Below are positions 1-10,596 of a stretch of 64,000 nucleotides of DNA, piece after piece. Position 1 is the first letter of the stretch. Every line of letters starts with the position of its first letter. The position numbers and the translations under genes are program-made. The notes below the pieces were generated by a model, which was not told the DNA's origin, made no database searches, and saw only the letters and a list, made by a program, of their open reading frames with translations. Origin of the DNA: Poecilobothrus nobilitatus (lineage: Eukaryota; Arthropoda; Insecta; Diptera; Dolichopodidae); contig OX352772.1 of NCBI GenBank assembly GCA_947095535.1, positions 144,379,447 to 144,443,446 of the forward strand. The letters are read 5' to 3'.

Positions 1-112
1 ATTAATAACTGGCAAAGCATAATTTATATTTTGGTAGACAGCTTTTTGAAAATCATATACAATTGCATTATTGTATGATTTGGAAAAGTTTGGGCTAGTA
101 GTTGTAAACTCG
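1..112 (-). pseudogene. LINE ORF2 fragment (between endonuclease and RT)
   Basis: On the minus strand this scrap reads a peptide containing KSYNNAIVYDF and YQNINYALPVI. It matches the linker between the endonuclease and reverse transcriptase domains of the LINE at 21.5-27.5 kb in this window (KSYNNEIVYDF, YQNIYYALSLI near 24800-24890). It is cut by the window edge, so its true size is unknown. It is a second, diverged copy of the same or a sister LINE family. Confidence 0.6.
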
Positions 113-296
113 AAGATGATTGATGATGATTACCTGAGCCATTATATTACCACCCTTAGCTTCATCCTCGAAGTCCGAGAAGCTTTTGGCGTCATCATAT
201 CAAATCTAAGTAGATCGTCTACATAGTCATCCTTGATGACGTGATTCACTCTTTCTGAAACCGAGGAGGATGCTAAGTCAACGACATCGGGTCAGC
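113..296 (-). other. Degenerate stretch with a YVDD-like motif, origin unclear
   Basis: Read on the minus strand, this stretch contains DYVDDLL, the reverse-transcriptase active-site motif. The flanking residues do not match BEL copies B and C at the equivalent place, and homology of copy A to them resumes only from about 297. It may be a piece of a different BEL/Pao-like element joined to copy A. That is an inference from one short motif. Confidence 0.3.
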
Positions 297-596
297 AGTT
301 GTTCTTGCTGCTATAGGGTAGTTGTCTTTTTCATCAATAGCCAGTTGATGTAAAATTTTTGTTGCTAAATAAGAAGCGCTTTTTCTACCAAAGGTAACCG
401 TCAATATTTTATAATTTCTTATAGGTTGGTTTAAATTATCTCCAAACTATTCTCTGGAATTCTGTGTTTGAATCTTCGACACGAATTTGGCGATACATTA
501 TTTCAATGTCGGCGGTAAATGCAATGCGATGTTTTCTCCACCGAATCAGAATTTTGACTAAATCATCTTGTACCACCGGACCCTTTAAAATTCATT

Positions 597-1560
597 TTAA
601 AAGTCAATGTCATTTAACGGCAATCCACTTGATGTTGCTTTGGATGCGTCGAAAACTACACGTAGCTTTGTTATGGTGTTCGTCTCCTTAATTACGGCAT
701 GATGTGGAAGGTAACAACAATTGCAATGGGTGAAGTCAGTCTTGCACGATGAGAGACTATCTTCACCATTAGTAATTTGTATCATATGACCAAGATCGAT
801 GTATTCTTGTAAACATTTTTGATATTCTTTTTTTAGATTTGGCTTTTTTCCAAATTTATGTTCAAGCTGATACAAACGGCACACCGCAATGTCTCTTAAT
901 TTGCCTAAGTGATGTTGCTCAGTTATCTCTTTAAATGGCAGTGAAACTTGGTATAGTCCTGATTTTAAACGAATAGTGGTTGATTCAAAAAATTGTTCAC
1001 ATTTGACTTCTTCTTCTGATTGATTTTGTTGTTTCGGCAATTCCTCAATTTCCCAAAACGCTTTTAATTGTTTATCGAGATCAGCACACATATGAAAATT
1101 TTTAACAGTAAGTTGTGGTTCTCCTGCACAATTAACATTGCCCGACAATATCCATCCAAAAATCGTTTTCTTGGCTGTGGGCGAATCCGGACTGCCTTGT
1201 CTTAGGCCCTCTAATATTATGCTGCTAAAAACGTCTGCTCCAAGTAATAAATCTATTAGCCCAGATTGATCAAATTGTAGATCTGCCAGCTGTAAACCAT
1301 GTAAATGTTCCCAATGTTGCACTTCTATGTTTGAAGTTGGTAGATGATTTGTTAATGTTTTTAAAACGAGACTTTCGACTTCTAGCAAAGTTTCCTTGGT
1401 TAAGGTTTGAAGGCTAAATCTGACTCTAGAAGTGACATGATGTGTTTGACTCTTTCCTATCCCTTGCACAGTAGCACGGACTGGTTCTCTTCTTAAACCA
1501 AGCTGTTGAACAACTCTTTCGATGATGAACGAGGCTTGAGATCCTTAGTCAATGAGTGCT
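597..1560 (-). pseudogene. BEL/Pao pol: protease and A17-type/RT N-terminal region (copy A)
   Basis: A 290-codon open stretch (1469-597) follows a retropepsin-like segment. It runs through the protease C-terminal half, the A17-peptidase-like connector and the start of the RT, ending with VVFDASKATSSGLPLND. That motif is typical of the A17/RT boundary in BEL/Pao polyproteins. At the position where copies B and C have TGA, this copy keeps LLLGADVFSS, the expected reading. The frame is lost just after LNDIDF, at a run of T and A that is also out of frame in B and C. The RT palm continues in fragments to about 297. Confidence 0.85.
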
Positions 1561-1635
1561 CTAATCAGGCTTTGTTAGCGACAATTGTGATCACAGCGGT
1601 TGCTAATAAAATTTGATTATTCTGCCGGTGATAAA

Positions 1636-2128
1636 TCATTGAACATCGGATGTATTTAAAAAATTGCAGTTTATCGTTTGAATTTGATTATTTGGTACAA
1701 AACTTGGGCTATTGGGAGTTAATCTGTTGTTTGATATTGCTCGGGAAGTACTATGCTGACTGGATTGATTAGTAGATCGACTATTTAGTTGGTTATTGTT
1801 TTGATTCACAGAGTTTATATTTTTGTGTAAAAGTGTGTGATGTTTCTTTTTACAATATTTGCAAACTCTCGTACTGGGAAAATTAACAACTCTATGTCCA
1901 AAACCTAAACAGTTGATACATAAATTTTTTACCTTTATAAAGTGTAAACGTTTACCCTGATTTAGTTTTAGAAATTCATCACATTGCCGAATGGTGTGTT
2001 GGCCTTGAAAACCGACATATGAAGTTGGAGTTGCAATGTCATACGATTGTGTTGTAGTTTTGTTTCGATCAATGTTTAAAATGGTTGCTGGCTGTTTCTG
2101 TATTGGTTTTCTGCTATTTATGGCTTCT
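1636..2128 (-). pseudogene. BEL/Pao gag C-terminal zinc-binding region (copy A)
   Basis: The C-terminal gag piece contains CINCLGFGHRVVNF followed by CKYCKKKHHTLLH, the two-part zinc-binding tail typical of BEL/Pao gag. The fourth ligand of the first knuckle is Phe (NFP) where Cys would be expected, and copy C shares this. The piece ends at a TGA (1636-1638) shared by all three copies. The N-terminal side is interrupted by the retroposon at 2134-3197 and resumes at 3203. Confidence 0.8.
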
Positions 2129-2135
2129 AAGGTCT

Positions 2136-2210
2136 GACTCATGGCGCAGTGGTTAAGTCGCCAACCTTTCAATCGAAGGGTCTTGGGTTCAAACCCTGGT
2201 CAGGTCATAA
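2136..2210 (+). promoter_or_regulatory. tRNA-like head with pol III A and B boxes
   Basis: TGGCGCAGTGG (2142-2152) fits the pol III A box and GGTTCAAACCC (2186-2196) fits the B box. The spacing matches an internal tRNA promoter. A D-arm-like and a T-arm-like segment are recognisable, but there is no clean acceptor stem, so this is a SINE head rather than a tRNA gene. The same head recurs at 15560-15634 (minus), 15946-15985 (shortened), 47698-47776, 51500-51580 and 55292-55372 (minus). Confidence 0.75.
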
Positions 2211-2343
2211 GTAAAAAATATGTAGTACTTTTATATCGTAATAATTTACATCGTATAATTAATAGTAGTAATAATAACATTAATAATAATAATAATAGTA
2301 ATAGTAATAATAACTATAATTATAATAATAGTAATAATAATTT

Positions 2344-2812
2344 TAGCTACAGTGGGGCTATCTTTGGTTATATCATGCAAGTAAGGTGTTATATACTGCT
2401 GCACGTTGTAATCCACGGATGGCGCTGACTCTGTAGTAAAATAATAACAATAATAACAATAATAATAATAATAATAGTAAAAATAACAATAATTATAATA
2501 ATAATAATAGCTGCTACAGTGAAGCCATCTTTGGTTATATCATGCAAGTAAGGTGTTATATACTACTGCACGTTGTAATCTACTGATGGCGCTGACTCTG
2601 TAGTAAAATAATAACAATAATAACAATAAAAATAATTATAATAATAATAATAAAAGTAATAGTAATAATAGTTAACAATAATTATAATAATATTAATAAT
2701 AATAATAGCTACTACAGTGGAGCTATCTGTGGTTATATCATGCAAGTAAGGTGTTATATACTGCTGCATGTTGTAATCCACTGATGGCGCTGACTCTGTA
2801 GTAAAATAATAA
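2344..2812 (+). repeat. Three tandem modules separated by AAT microsatellite
   Basis: A block of about 95 bp beginning TACAGTGG(G/A)GC and ending near GCTGACTCTGTAGTAAAAT occurs three times (starts near 2348, 2515 and 2713). The blocks are separated by AAT/AAC-rich runs of different length, so the period is 167 then 198 bp. Retroposon copy 3 (15946-16809) has two modules and copy 2 has one, so module number differs among copies. Confidence 0.8.
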
Positions 2813-3202
2813 TAATATTAATAAGAATACTAATACCAATAATATTAACCGCTACAGTGACAGTGGGGTTGCCTTCAATAATTACCTCATGTAGTTACTA
2901 TATACTACTACTACATGTTGTAACTGTTGTGATTGCTTTAGTCACTGTCACAGCAAAATAGTAATAATAATCGGCGGATTCATTGTTTCCTTACAGTCCC
3001 ACTTCAATGTTTCCGTATCCATTTCCTTTCCTTTCCTATCCCTACTCCCTAGCCAATATGCTGCGTTCACAGGTAAGGATTTCATTCCATTATATTGGCT
3101 AAAGGGGGAGGTGGGTTTAGTCAGTAAGAATCTGACACTACCAAGGGGGAAATTCTTGGTGTCTTTGGAAGATTCCCACCTCCCTTAGGAAAAAAAAAAG
3201 GT

Positions 3203-3553
3203 GCGCAATCTCGATTGTAGAAATTCTTTGAGTGTTTTACAAGATGGCAATTCTTTCATTTTGCAAATTTCTTGCTCCCACAACTCATGCGTTTCGGTTG
3301 GAAGCTTGTTGACAATTAAAAAACTGAAATCGGGTCCCATTCTTTCGTGGAAATATCCAGATTATCTAGAGCGTGTAAGCATTCAGATGTTGTGTCTAAT
3401 AATCCTCTGACCCCGTGGGCTGACTCTTGTTGAATTTTTGACTGAAATAATAATGTCTTTAATTGTATATTTACTAAGACCTTTCGATTCTCATATTGAT
3501 CCTTTAATAGAGATCATGCTGAAAAATAATTCTTTAATAATAGTACGACTACC
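3203..3553 (-). pseudogene. BEL/Pao gag middle region (copy A)
   Basis: Minus-strand homologue of the gag middle part of copy C (about 11035-11390) and copy B (about 8490-8140). It encodes remnants of the helical gag core around WDP and LPTETHELWEQE-type sequence. It begins abruptly at 3553, next to the start of the 3' LTR remnant of copy B, so its own 5' half is missing. Confidence 0.75.
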
Positions 3554-3799
3554 CAGGACGCAACATACTCCCCTTTTTTTTTGGATGATGACCATATTAT
3601 CAGCTTGGATGATAACCTCGAGAAATATGTGAAACGAGATATAATTAGAGCAGTAAACTGGTACATAGTTTTAGTGTTAGTTTTAATTTTAGCAATTAAA
3701 ATTTTTTTTTTTTAGATTTATTTTATAAGTGCTAGTTTTAAGTAAGTGCTAGTTTTAAGTAATGTAGTTTTAAGTAGTAGTAGTTTTAAGTAGTTGTAT

Positions 3800-4197
3800 T
3801 CGATTTTAGTGGGTTTGAATGCTATGTGCGGTTTCAAAAATGAGATGCTTGTGTATGTGTGTGTGTGTAGGTATAGGTAAAATACATAATTTTGCAATTG
3901 GTCGTTTTAACATTGAATTTTTTGTTTTTACGGTCGCGACGCGAACTAACCCATCCGTACCGGGGTGCAATTCCGTAATACGAGCTAGTAACCAACAACA
4001 GAGTGGTAGGTTTTCATCTTTTAAGATGACCACGTCTCCAATTTAAACATCTTGAATTTGCTTTGTCCATTTTGGACTCTGTTGCAATCTGGTTAAGTAT
4101 TCAGTATTTCAGAGTTTCCAAAAATTTTGATATAAACGTTGTAAATGTTGCCATCGATTTAAGTGAGTCGTTTTGAGATCTAATATGGACGGCTCAG
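3800..4197 (-). pseudogene. Integrase C-terminal DUF5641-like domain (copy B)
   Basis: The minus strand reads VVILKDENLPLCCW, then RITELHPGTDGLVRVATVKT and LKRPIAKLCILP. These are hallmark motifs of the SH3-like domain that closes BEL/Pao polyproteins. The domain is open in a 75-codon frame (4033-3806), but the link to the integrase core at 4194 is broken. The 3' untranslated part with TTTTAAGTA repeats follows to about 3700. Confidence 0.8.
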
Positions 4198-4940
4198 GTG
4201 GAATTAGAATTGTGCCACCAATTTGTAAATTGTGCCGGTGTTACTATGTGTAAATCTTGGGTGTCATTGCTAACTTCGCATAGTGGCCGAGAATTTAAAC
4301 ACGCCTTAATTTGGTGCAATACGGTTGTAAATTCTTCATACGTTAAGTTGTCATTTTTCAAAATTCTTTTGAGATGGTATTTTGTGGATCTTACGCCAGC
4401 TTCCCATAGGTCGCCGAAATGCGGAGCAAAAGAAAGATTAAAATGAATGTTTACTCCGATTGTTTCAATTGTTTCTGCAATTTCAATATTTATCTGACCT
4501 AGCATCATATTTCTTTCTTTTGCCAGAACTTTACTCGCTCCAAGAAAAGTCGACCCATTGTCTCTATAGATGTCACTACAAAGTTCGCGTCTGGACGTGA
4601 ATCTTCTAAAGGCTGCAATAAAATCTTCACTGGTTAAATCGATGATTAGTTCCAAATGTATGGCTTTTACGGACATACATACAAATAAGCATATGTACCC
4701 TTTGTATCGTTTTGCACTCCTGCCTTTATAAGTATGTTTTTAATTCAAACGGACCGCAGTAATCGATGCCAGTGTGTGAAAATGGGCGACACATTTGTAC
4801 TCTAGGTGCCGGAAAATTGCCCATAAGTTGTTCTCTCACTTCAGCCTTTTGCCGAAAACATGTTATGCATTTTCCGTGTGAATTTTTCTTATGAGTAGCT
4901 GTGTGACGTGATCTTTGTCAGGAATGATTATAGGGTGCCT
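4194..4940 (-). pseudogene. Integrase catalytic core (copy B)
   Basis: The minus strand reads SVKAIHLELIIDLTSEDFIA, DIYRDNGSTFLGA, and HFGDLWEAGVRS. These provide the second Asp (DNGS) and the Glu (WEAG) of the DDE core. The first Asp lies upstream in FDYCGPF (about 4785), separated by a frameshift near 4680-4740. The order and spacing fit BEL/Pao integrase. Copy C has lost the DNGS segment by deletion, so B preserves more of the core. Confidence 0.85.
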
Positions 4941-5427
4941 TTTATTGTATGATTGTGTTGTGACGATTGTTGTATTCTTGTGGTTACTCTCAAAATTTCG
5001 TTGTGATCTAAAAACGGAGTTAATTTCGATAAAGGATCGGTCTTCGGCTTATATATGGAGTTTTTCAGTTCAGATATATCTTTCGAAAAGTGCTGGTTTT
5101 GCATCCGTTTGATTAAAATCTGCAATGATGTTTGTATTTCGTGAGCCTTTAAATAGTTGGTCTCTTTCGATGTGGGTTTTTTACAATTTTTAGCAAACCT
5201 TATACAGTAGGCGGTCAGTAGTAATTTTGTGAACGATGAAAAATTTGTTTCAAAATATGGTCGTACTACATTGGTATGGGTAGAAATCGTTTTTCGAGCT
5301 TCCATATTAGTTTCTAGATTTTTCTTAGTGGGCCAGTTTTCCTTTGATTTACCAAGATATTCGGGACCATACCGCGAGAATCACAATCTGCCGGATTCTG
5401 TTTTGAAGCAACATGATCCCATGAATT
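4928..5427 (-). pseudogene. RNase H-integrase connector (copy B)
   Basis: A 125-codon minus-strand frame (5305-4928) covers the linker between RNase H and integrase. It includes NYLKAHEIQTSLQILIK and ends near the integrase zinc-binding HHCC region. Most of that zinc-binding region is deleted or shifted here relative to copy C (14560-14720). Confidence 0.7.
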
Positions 5428-5960
5428 TCAGCCAAGCTGTTCATGTATGTGTGAGACACGATTTGCACCAAAGGTTGTCCAACGAGATGGATGAGCATTC
5501 AGCCATGCTAGAACAATTTCTGAATCTGTCCATGCGTGAATTCTTATTGCTTGATCGAATTGAAACGATTCTAACACGTATTTAATTAATTTCGACACCA
5601 GCGTTGCAGCGCAAAGTTCTAATATTGCCAAAGAAATCGTTTTAATTGGTGCGACCTTGGTTTTAGATGCTACCAGGTGGGTTGATCTTTCGCCCAAGCT
5701 GCTGGTTATACAAATATAAACTACCCCTGCATATGCATTGATAGATGCATCGGCAAAACTATGAATTTCGATTTGAGAACTGTTGTTTGAATAATGAATC
5801 CATCTTTCTACTGCGATTGTTTGAACTTCTGGAAGATGTAATAAATATTTTTTCTAGCCTTGCTCAATCTCCGTATTAAATTGTTCATCCCAATCAGAGC
5901 CACATAACCAAGGTCCTTGCATAAGTATTTTCGCTAATATGATTGATAGTCAACCAAGGA
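5428..5960 (-). pseudogene. RNase H domain (copy B)
   Basis: RNase H remnants read FADAS (around 5745), then LELCAATLVSKLI and HAWTDSEIVLAWL. These supply the Asp, Glu and Asp positions of a BEL/Pao RNase H. The domain is split between two frames near 5700, so it cannot be made as one protein. Confidence 0.8.
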
Positions 5961-6151
5961 GTTCAAACAACTTGGCGAGTTGCGGCAGTATTTTACGTTA
6001 CGTTTTCAGAATTTTCATCCAAATTTACAGAATACGTACAGGTATCTTTGTTCGAATTCCATGTGATGCCAAGAGTTCGAACAGTTTCATTTTCTTCTAA
6101 AGACGATAATAAGGTAACTTTATTGTTTTGTATTTCAAAAGGTTTCGTTAA

Positions 6152-6571
6152 TTATTTACAATTGGATGTCCATTTTCGAAGTGGCAACCCAGCAGAGTTG
6201 GTTAAATTAAGTATTTGATTTTGTAACTCGATGGCTTCTTTGGGAGAGTCAGCACCTGATAGAAGATCGTCAACATAGAAATCACTTGACGTTGTTCTTG
6301 CTGCTATAGGGTAGTTGTCTATTTCATCAATAGCCTGTTGTTGTAAAATTTTTGTTGCTAAATAAGGAGCGCTTTTTATACCAAAGGTAACCGTCAATAA
6401 TTTATAATCTCTTATAGGTTGGTTTGAATTATCTCTCCAAACTATTCTCTGGAATTCTGTGTTTGAATCTTCGACACGAATTTGGCGATACATCATTTCA
6501 ATGTCGGCGGTAAATGCAATGCGATATTTTCTCCACCGAATCAGAATTTTGACTAAATCATCTTGTACCAC
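6152..6571 (-). pseudogene. Reverse transcriptase palm (copy B)
   Basis: A 139-codon open segment with FTADIEMMYRQIRV (palm motif A Asp) and SDFYVDDLLSGADS (active-site YVDD), ending in PLRKWTSN. It differs from the copy C counterpart (12930-13349) by only about three residues, which indicates recent common origin. It is flanked by frameshifts on both sides. Confidence 0.88.
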
Positions 6572-6644
6572 CGGACCCTTTAAAAGTTATTTTAAAAGTC
6601 AATGTCATTTAACGACAATCCACTTGATGTTGCTTTGCATGCGT

Positions 6645-7570
6645 CTACGTGCATACACGTAGCTTTGATGTGGTGCTCGTCTCCTTAATTACGGCATGAT
6701 GTGGAAGGTAACAACAATTGTAATGGGTGAAGTCAGTCTTGCACGATGAGAGACTATCTTCACCATTAGTAATTTGTATCATATGACCAAGATCGATGTA
6801 TTCTTGTAAACATTTTTGATATTCTTTTTTTAGATTTGGATTTTTTCCAAATTTATGTTCAAGCTGATACAAACGGCGCACCGCAATGTCTCTTAATTTG
6901 CCTAAGTGATGTTGCTGTCTAAAGAGATAACTGTCTTTAAATAGCAGTGAAATTTGGTATAGTCCTGATTTGAAACGAATAATGGTTGATTCAAAAAATT
7001 GTTCACATTTGATTTCTTCTTCTGATTGATTTTGTTGTTTCGGCAATTCCTCAATTTCCCAAAACGCTTTTAATTGTTTATCGAGATCAGCACACATATG
7101 AAAATTTTTAACAGTAAGTTGTGGTTCTCCTGCACAATTAATGTTACCCGACAATATCCATCCAAAAATCGTTTTCTGGGCTGTGGGCGAATCCGGACTG
7201 CCTTGTCTTAGGCCCTCTAATATTATGCTGCTAAAAACGTCTGTTCAAAGTAATAAATCTATTAGCCCAGATTGATCAAATTGTAGATCTGCCAGCTGTA
7301 AACCATGTAAATGTTCCCAATATTGCACTTCTATGTTTGAAGTTGGTAGATGATTTGTTAATGTTTTTAAAACGAGACTTTCGACTTCTAGCAAAGTTTC
7401 CTTGGTTAAGGTGTGAAGTTTAAATCTGACTCTAGAAGTGACATGATGTGTTTGACTCTTTCCTATCCTTTGCACAGTAGCACGGACTGGTTCTCTTCTT
7501 AAACCAAGCTGTTGAACAACTCTTTCGATGATGAACGAGCCTTGAGATCCTTGGTCAATGAGTGCTCTAA
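6645..7570 (-). pseudogene. Protease and A17-type region (copy B)
   Basis: The retropepsin-like DQGSQGSFI motif lies near 7555. It is followed by the protease-A17 segment (7475-7245), which ends at TGA 7245-7247, the same stop as in copy C. The A17/RT N-terminal part follows (7154-6645). At about 6913-6940 the sense sequence has a short segment inverted relative to copy A, changing KEITEQHHLGK to KDSYLFRQQHHLGK. This is also shared with copy C. Confidence 0.82.
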
Positions 7571-7637
7571 TCAGGCTTTGTTAGCGACAATTGTGATCAC
7601 AGCGGTTGCTAATAAAATTTGATTATTCTGCCGGTGA

Positions 7638-8842
7638 TAAATCATTGAACATCGGATGTATTTAAAAAATTGCAGTTTATGGTTTGAATTTGATTATTTG
7701 GTACAAAACTTGGGCTATTGGGAGTTAATCTGTTGTTTGATATTGCTCGGGAAGTACTATGCTGACTGGATTGATTAGTAGATCGACTATTTAGTTGGTT
7801 ATTGTTTTGATTCACAGAGTTTATATTTTTATGTAAAAGCGTGTGATATTATTTTTTGCAATATTTGCAAACTCTCGTACTGGGAAAATTAACAACTCTA
7901 TGCCCAAAAACCTAGACAGTTGATACATAAATTTTTTACCTTTATAAAGTCTAAACGTTTACCCTGATTTAGTTTTAGAAATTCATCACATTGCCGAATG
8001 GTGTGTTGGCCTTGACAACCGACACATGAAGATGGAGTTGCAATGTGATACGATTGTGTTGTAGTTTTGTTTCGCTTAATCTTAAAAATGGTTGCTGGCT
8101 CTTTCTGTATTGGTTTTCTGCTATTTATGGCTTTTAAGGTGCGGAATCTCGATTGTAGAAATTCTTTGAGTGTTTTCAAAGATGGCAATTCTTTTATTTT
8201 GCAAGTTTCTTGCTCCCACAACTCATGCGTTTCGGTTGGAAGCTTGTTGACAATTAAAAAAACTAAAATCGGGTCCCATTCTTTCATAGAAATATCCAAA
8301 TTATCTAGGGCGTGTAAGCATTCAGATGTTGTGTCTAATAATCCTCTGACCTCGTGGGCTCGTGACTCTTGGTGAACTTTTGACTGAAATAATAATGTCT
8401 TTAATTGTATATTTACTAAGACCTTTCGATTCTCATGTCGATCCTGTAATAGTGACCATGCTGAAAAATAATTCTTTTCTGTTACCTGGTACGGCCTCAG
8501 GTGTATCTTTAAATATTGCAATTTTTGAACTGGACTTAGAGAATCATTTTGGTGTACCATTGTTCTAAAAAGATCATAGATGGTTGGCCATTTTTTGTAA
8601 TCACCTTAGCATAGATATCATCTTCAAAGTAACTATAACGCTTTCGGCTCCCCTTTTCTGATAATCTTTGAACTATTAATCTTTTATGCACACTGACAAA
8701 TGTATCCCAATGCCCTTGAAAAGCTGCTAACCTTCTTTGATAAAAACCCTTTAGTGGGCTTATCCTTCGCCGTTTTTTTATAATTATTAAAGCAACTTTC
8801 AAAGATTTGTTTTTGCCAACTGAGCATTTATAAAGTCTTCCA
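7638..8842 (-). pseudogene. BEL/Pao gag (copy B)
   Basis: Gag begins at the ATG at 8842 (MEDFINAQLA-type start, conserved with copy C) but shifts frame almost at once. It continues through FYQRRLAAFQGHWD, ITKNGQPSMIF, the helical core with LPTETHELWEQE, and the zinc-binding CINCLGF region near 7910. A frameshift there (LGFWA) breaks the knuckle. It would package element RNA in an intact element; here it is a pseudogene. Confidence 0.82.
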
Positions 8843-9696
8843 TCTTTCTTTTAATTTATTTACCTCAACTAAAAACTCACCAAATTCATATAAATTTTTT
8901 AAAATAAAAAAAATAAAAAATGTAACCCCTCATACAAGCGTTTTTATACCACCTCATGAAATTAATAGCAATTATTCGAACCACGCTCTGTCCAGAAATC
9001 AAAAACCCTGAAGCAACTTCTTTTAAAAACAATTTTTTATTTATTATGTTGAAATAGGCATACCATTCAAATACGTATATAGTTGTATTTAAAGTTAATG
9101 TACGATATGTAAATTTATTTATTACGTTCCAATAGGCATATCATTCAAATATGTATATAGGTATATTTAAAGTTAATGATATAATGTTTAAATATCCAAA
9201 AAATCAACTATAATAATGTGCAAAATTATGTATTGTTCCAAAAAATATTTTCAAATATTCTAAAATGTATATAACCGTTTACTCACCCTAATTCTGCTAT
9301 TCTGGAACTTACCTCGTACGCGATTCGCGATATTACCGATACCGTGCCAAAGATTTTCGACTACACTACACTACATCAATGTTCTTATATATAGTTTATA
9401 TTTTTAATTTTTTACCTATAGCACTCTTATAGTTTACAGTTTTATTTTTTTGTTTTAATAAATTTTTTAACCACTACAAAATTTTGATTAACCGTTTCCA
9501 TTAGATTAGTTTTTTTTCTTTTTTGAACTAGAGCTTAGCCACTAAAAATATTTGAGAATATTTTTCCAAATAGATTTTAAGTACTTTTATAAAGTTTTTT
9601 TGTTTTTTAACTAGAGCTTAACCACTAAAAATGTTTGAATATTTTTCCAAATAGATTTTAAGCCCTTTTATAAAGTTTTTTTTTTTCGAATAGTAC
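8843..9696 (-). repeat. 5' LTR or leader of copy B (left arm)
   Basis: Non-coding mirror image of 9786-10636. On the minus strand it has a TATAAAA motif at 8942-8948 and, farther upstream, two near-tandem units of about 90 bp with CCAAATAGATTTTAAG and long T/A runs. No matching copy is seen at the 3' side, so LTR status is inferred from position only. Confidence 0.55.
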
Positions 9697-9785
9697 TTCC
9701 ACTACAAATCTTCTAGCCTAGTCTTTTAAATAGATTTTATGCACACTATATCACTGATCCGACTCGAAGGACCATGGTCGTGGTA
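9697..9785. other. Palindrome centre (89 bp spacer)
   Basis: The inverted arms meet at CGAATAGTAC (9687-9696) and GTACTATTCG (9786-9795), leaving an 89 bp asymmetric spacer. The spacer includes a partial third unit of the tandem repeat found in the arms (AAATAGATTTTA). A small central asymmetry like this is what is expected of a stabilised inverted duplication. Confidence 0.75.
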
Positions 9786-10541
9786 GTACTATTCGAAAAA
9801 AAAAAAAACTTTATAAAGGGGCTTAAAATCTATTTGGAAAAATATTCTTAAACATTTTTAATGGTGAAGCTCTAGTTAAAAAAAAAAATAAAACTTTATA
9901 AAAGTGCTTAAAATCTATTTGGAAAAATATTCTGAAACATTTTTAGTGGTTACGCTCTAGTTCAAAAAAGAAAAAAAACTAATCTAGTGGAAACGGTTAA
10001 TCAAAATTTTGTAGTGGTTAAAAAATCTATTAAAACAAAAAAATAAAACTGTAAACTATAAGAGTGCTATAGGTAAAAAATTAAAAATATAAACTAAAAG
10101 AACATAGATGTAGTGTAGTGTAGTTGTAAAATCTTTGGTACGGTATCGGTAATATCGCGAATCGCGTACGCGGTAAGTTCCAGAATAGCAGAATTAGGAT
10201 GAGTAAACGGTTACATACATTTTAAAATATTTGAAAATATTTTTTGGAACAATACATAATGTTGCACATTATTATATTTGATTTTTTGAACATTTAATCA
10301 TTACATCATTAACTTTAAATGTACACTATATACATATTTGAATGATATGCCTATTGGAACGTAGTAAATAAATTTACATAGTGTACATGAACTTTAAATG
10401 CACCTATATACGTATTTGAATGGTATGCCTATTTCAACATAATAAATAAATTTTTTTTTTTTTTTAAAAGAAGTTGCTTCAAGGTTTTTGATTTCTGGGC
10501 AGAGCGTGGTTCGAATAATTGCTATTAATTTCATGAAGTGG

Positions 10542-10548
10542 TATAAAA
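10542..10548 (+). promoter_or_regulatory. Candidate TATA box of copy C
   Basis: TATAAAA lies 89 bp upstream of the gag ATG at 10637. It is mirrored in copy B at 8942-8948. The assignment rests on motif and position only. Confidence 0.4.
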
Positions 10549-10596
10549 CCGCTTGTACGAAGGGTTACATTTTTTTAAAAAACATTTATCTGAATT

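Larger units (their letters stand above)
2134..3197 (+). mobile_element. tRNA-headed composite retroposon, copy 1 (full length)
   Basis: An insertion in BEL copy A gag. It starts with a tRNA-like head, continues through AAT-type microsatellite and three copies of a module, then a 3' body with TTAGG before a poly(A) run. It is bracketed by the short direct repeat AAGGT (2129-2133 and 3198-3202). The uninterrupted sequence is present once in BEL copy B near 8130-8137, giving a direct empty-site comparison. Head, tail and duplication fit a SINE-type, LINE-mobilised element. It has no coding capacity; long frames over it are microsatellite artefacts. Confidence 0.85.
297..3553 (-). mobile_element. 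BEL/Pao LTR-retrotransposon copy A, truncated
   Basis: A minus-strand BEL/Pao element lacking its 5' gag and leader and most of pol after the first part of the RT. Reading from high to low coordinates: gag (3553-3203), an inserted retroposon (2134-3197), gag zinc-binding part (2128-1636), protease, A17-type region and start of the RT (about 1560-297). It is joined at about 3553 to the 3' end of copy B, so the two lie in tandem on the same strand. It lacks the premature stop and micro-inversion found in B and C, so it is the least damaged reference for the protease-RT junction. Confidence 0.85.
3568..9696 (-). mobile_element. BEL/Pao LTR-retrotransposon copy B (left palindrome arm)
   Basis: A nearly complete minus-strand element. 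From high to low coordinates it has a leader or LTR (9696-8843), gag (8842-7638), protease, A17/RT, RNase H, integrase and the C-terminal DUF5641-like domain (to about 3880). A purine-rich tract plus a few bases of what may be the 3' LTR start (TGTTGCG) lie near 3568-3580. It is the mirror image of copy C. It carries many stops and frameshifts, so it is dead. No second LTR copy is recognisable; the 3' LTR appears deleted where copy A begins. Confidence 0.88.

Noticed and set aside
2136..2210. A genuine tRNA gene
   Set aside because: A and B boxes are present, but there is no paired acceptor stem, and the sequence recurs as the head of a poly(A)-tailed repeat with target duplications.
3806..4046. 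Plus-strand 75-codon frame with a Cys-rich start
   Set aside because: It is the antisense of the well-supported DUF5641-like domain of BEL copy B.
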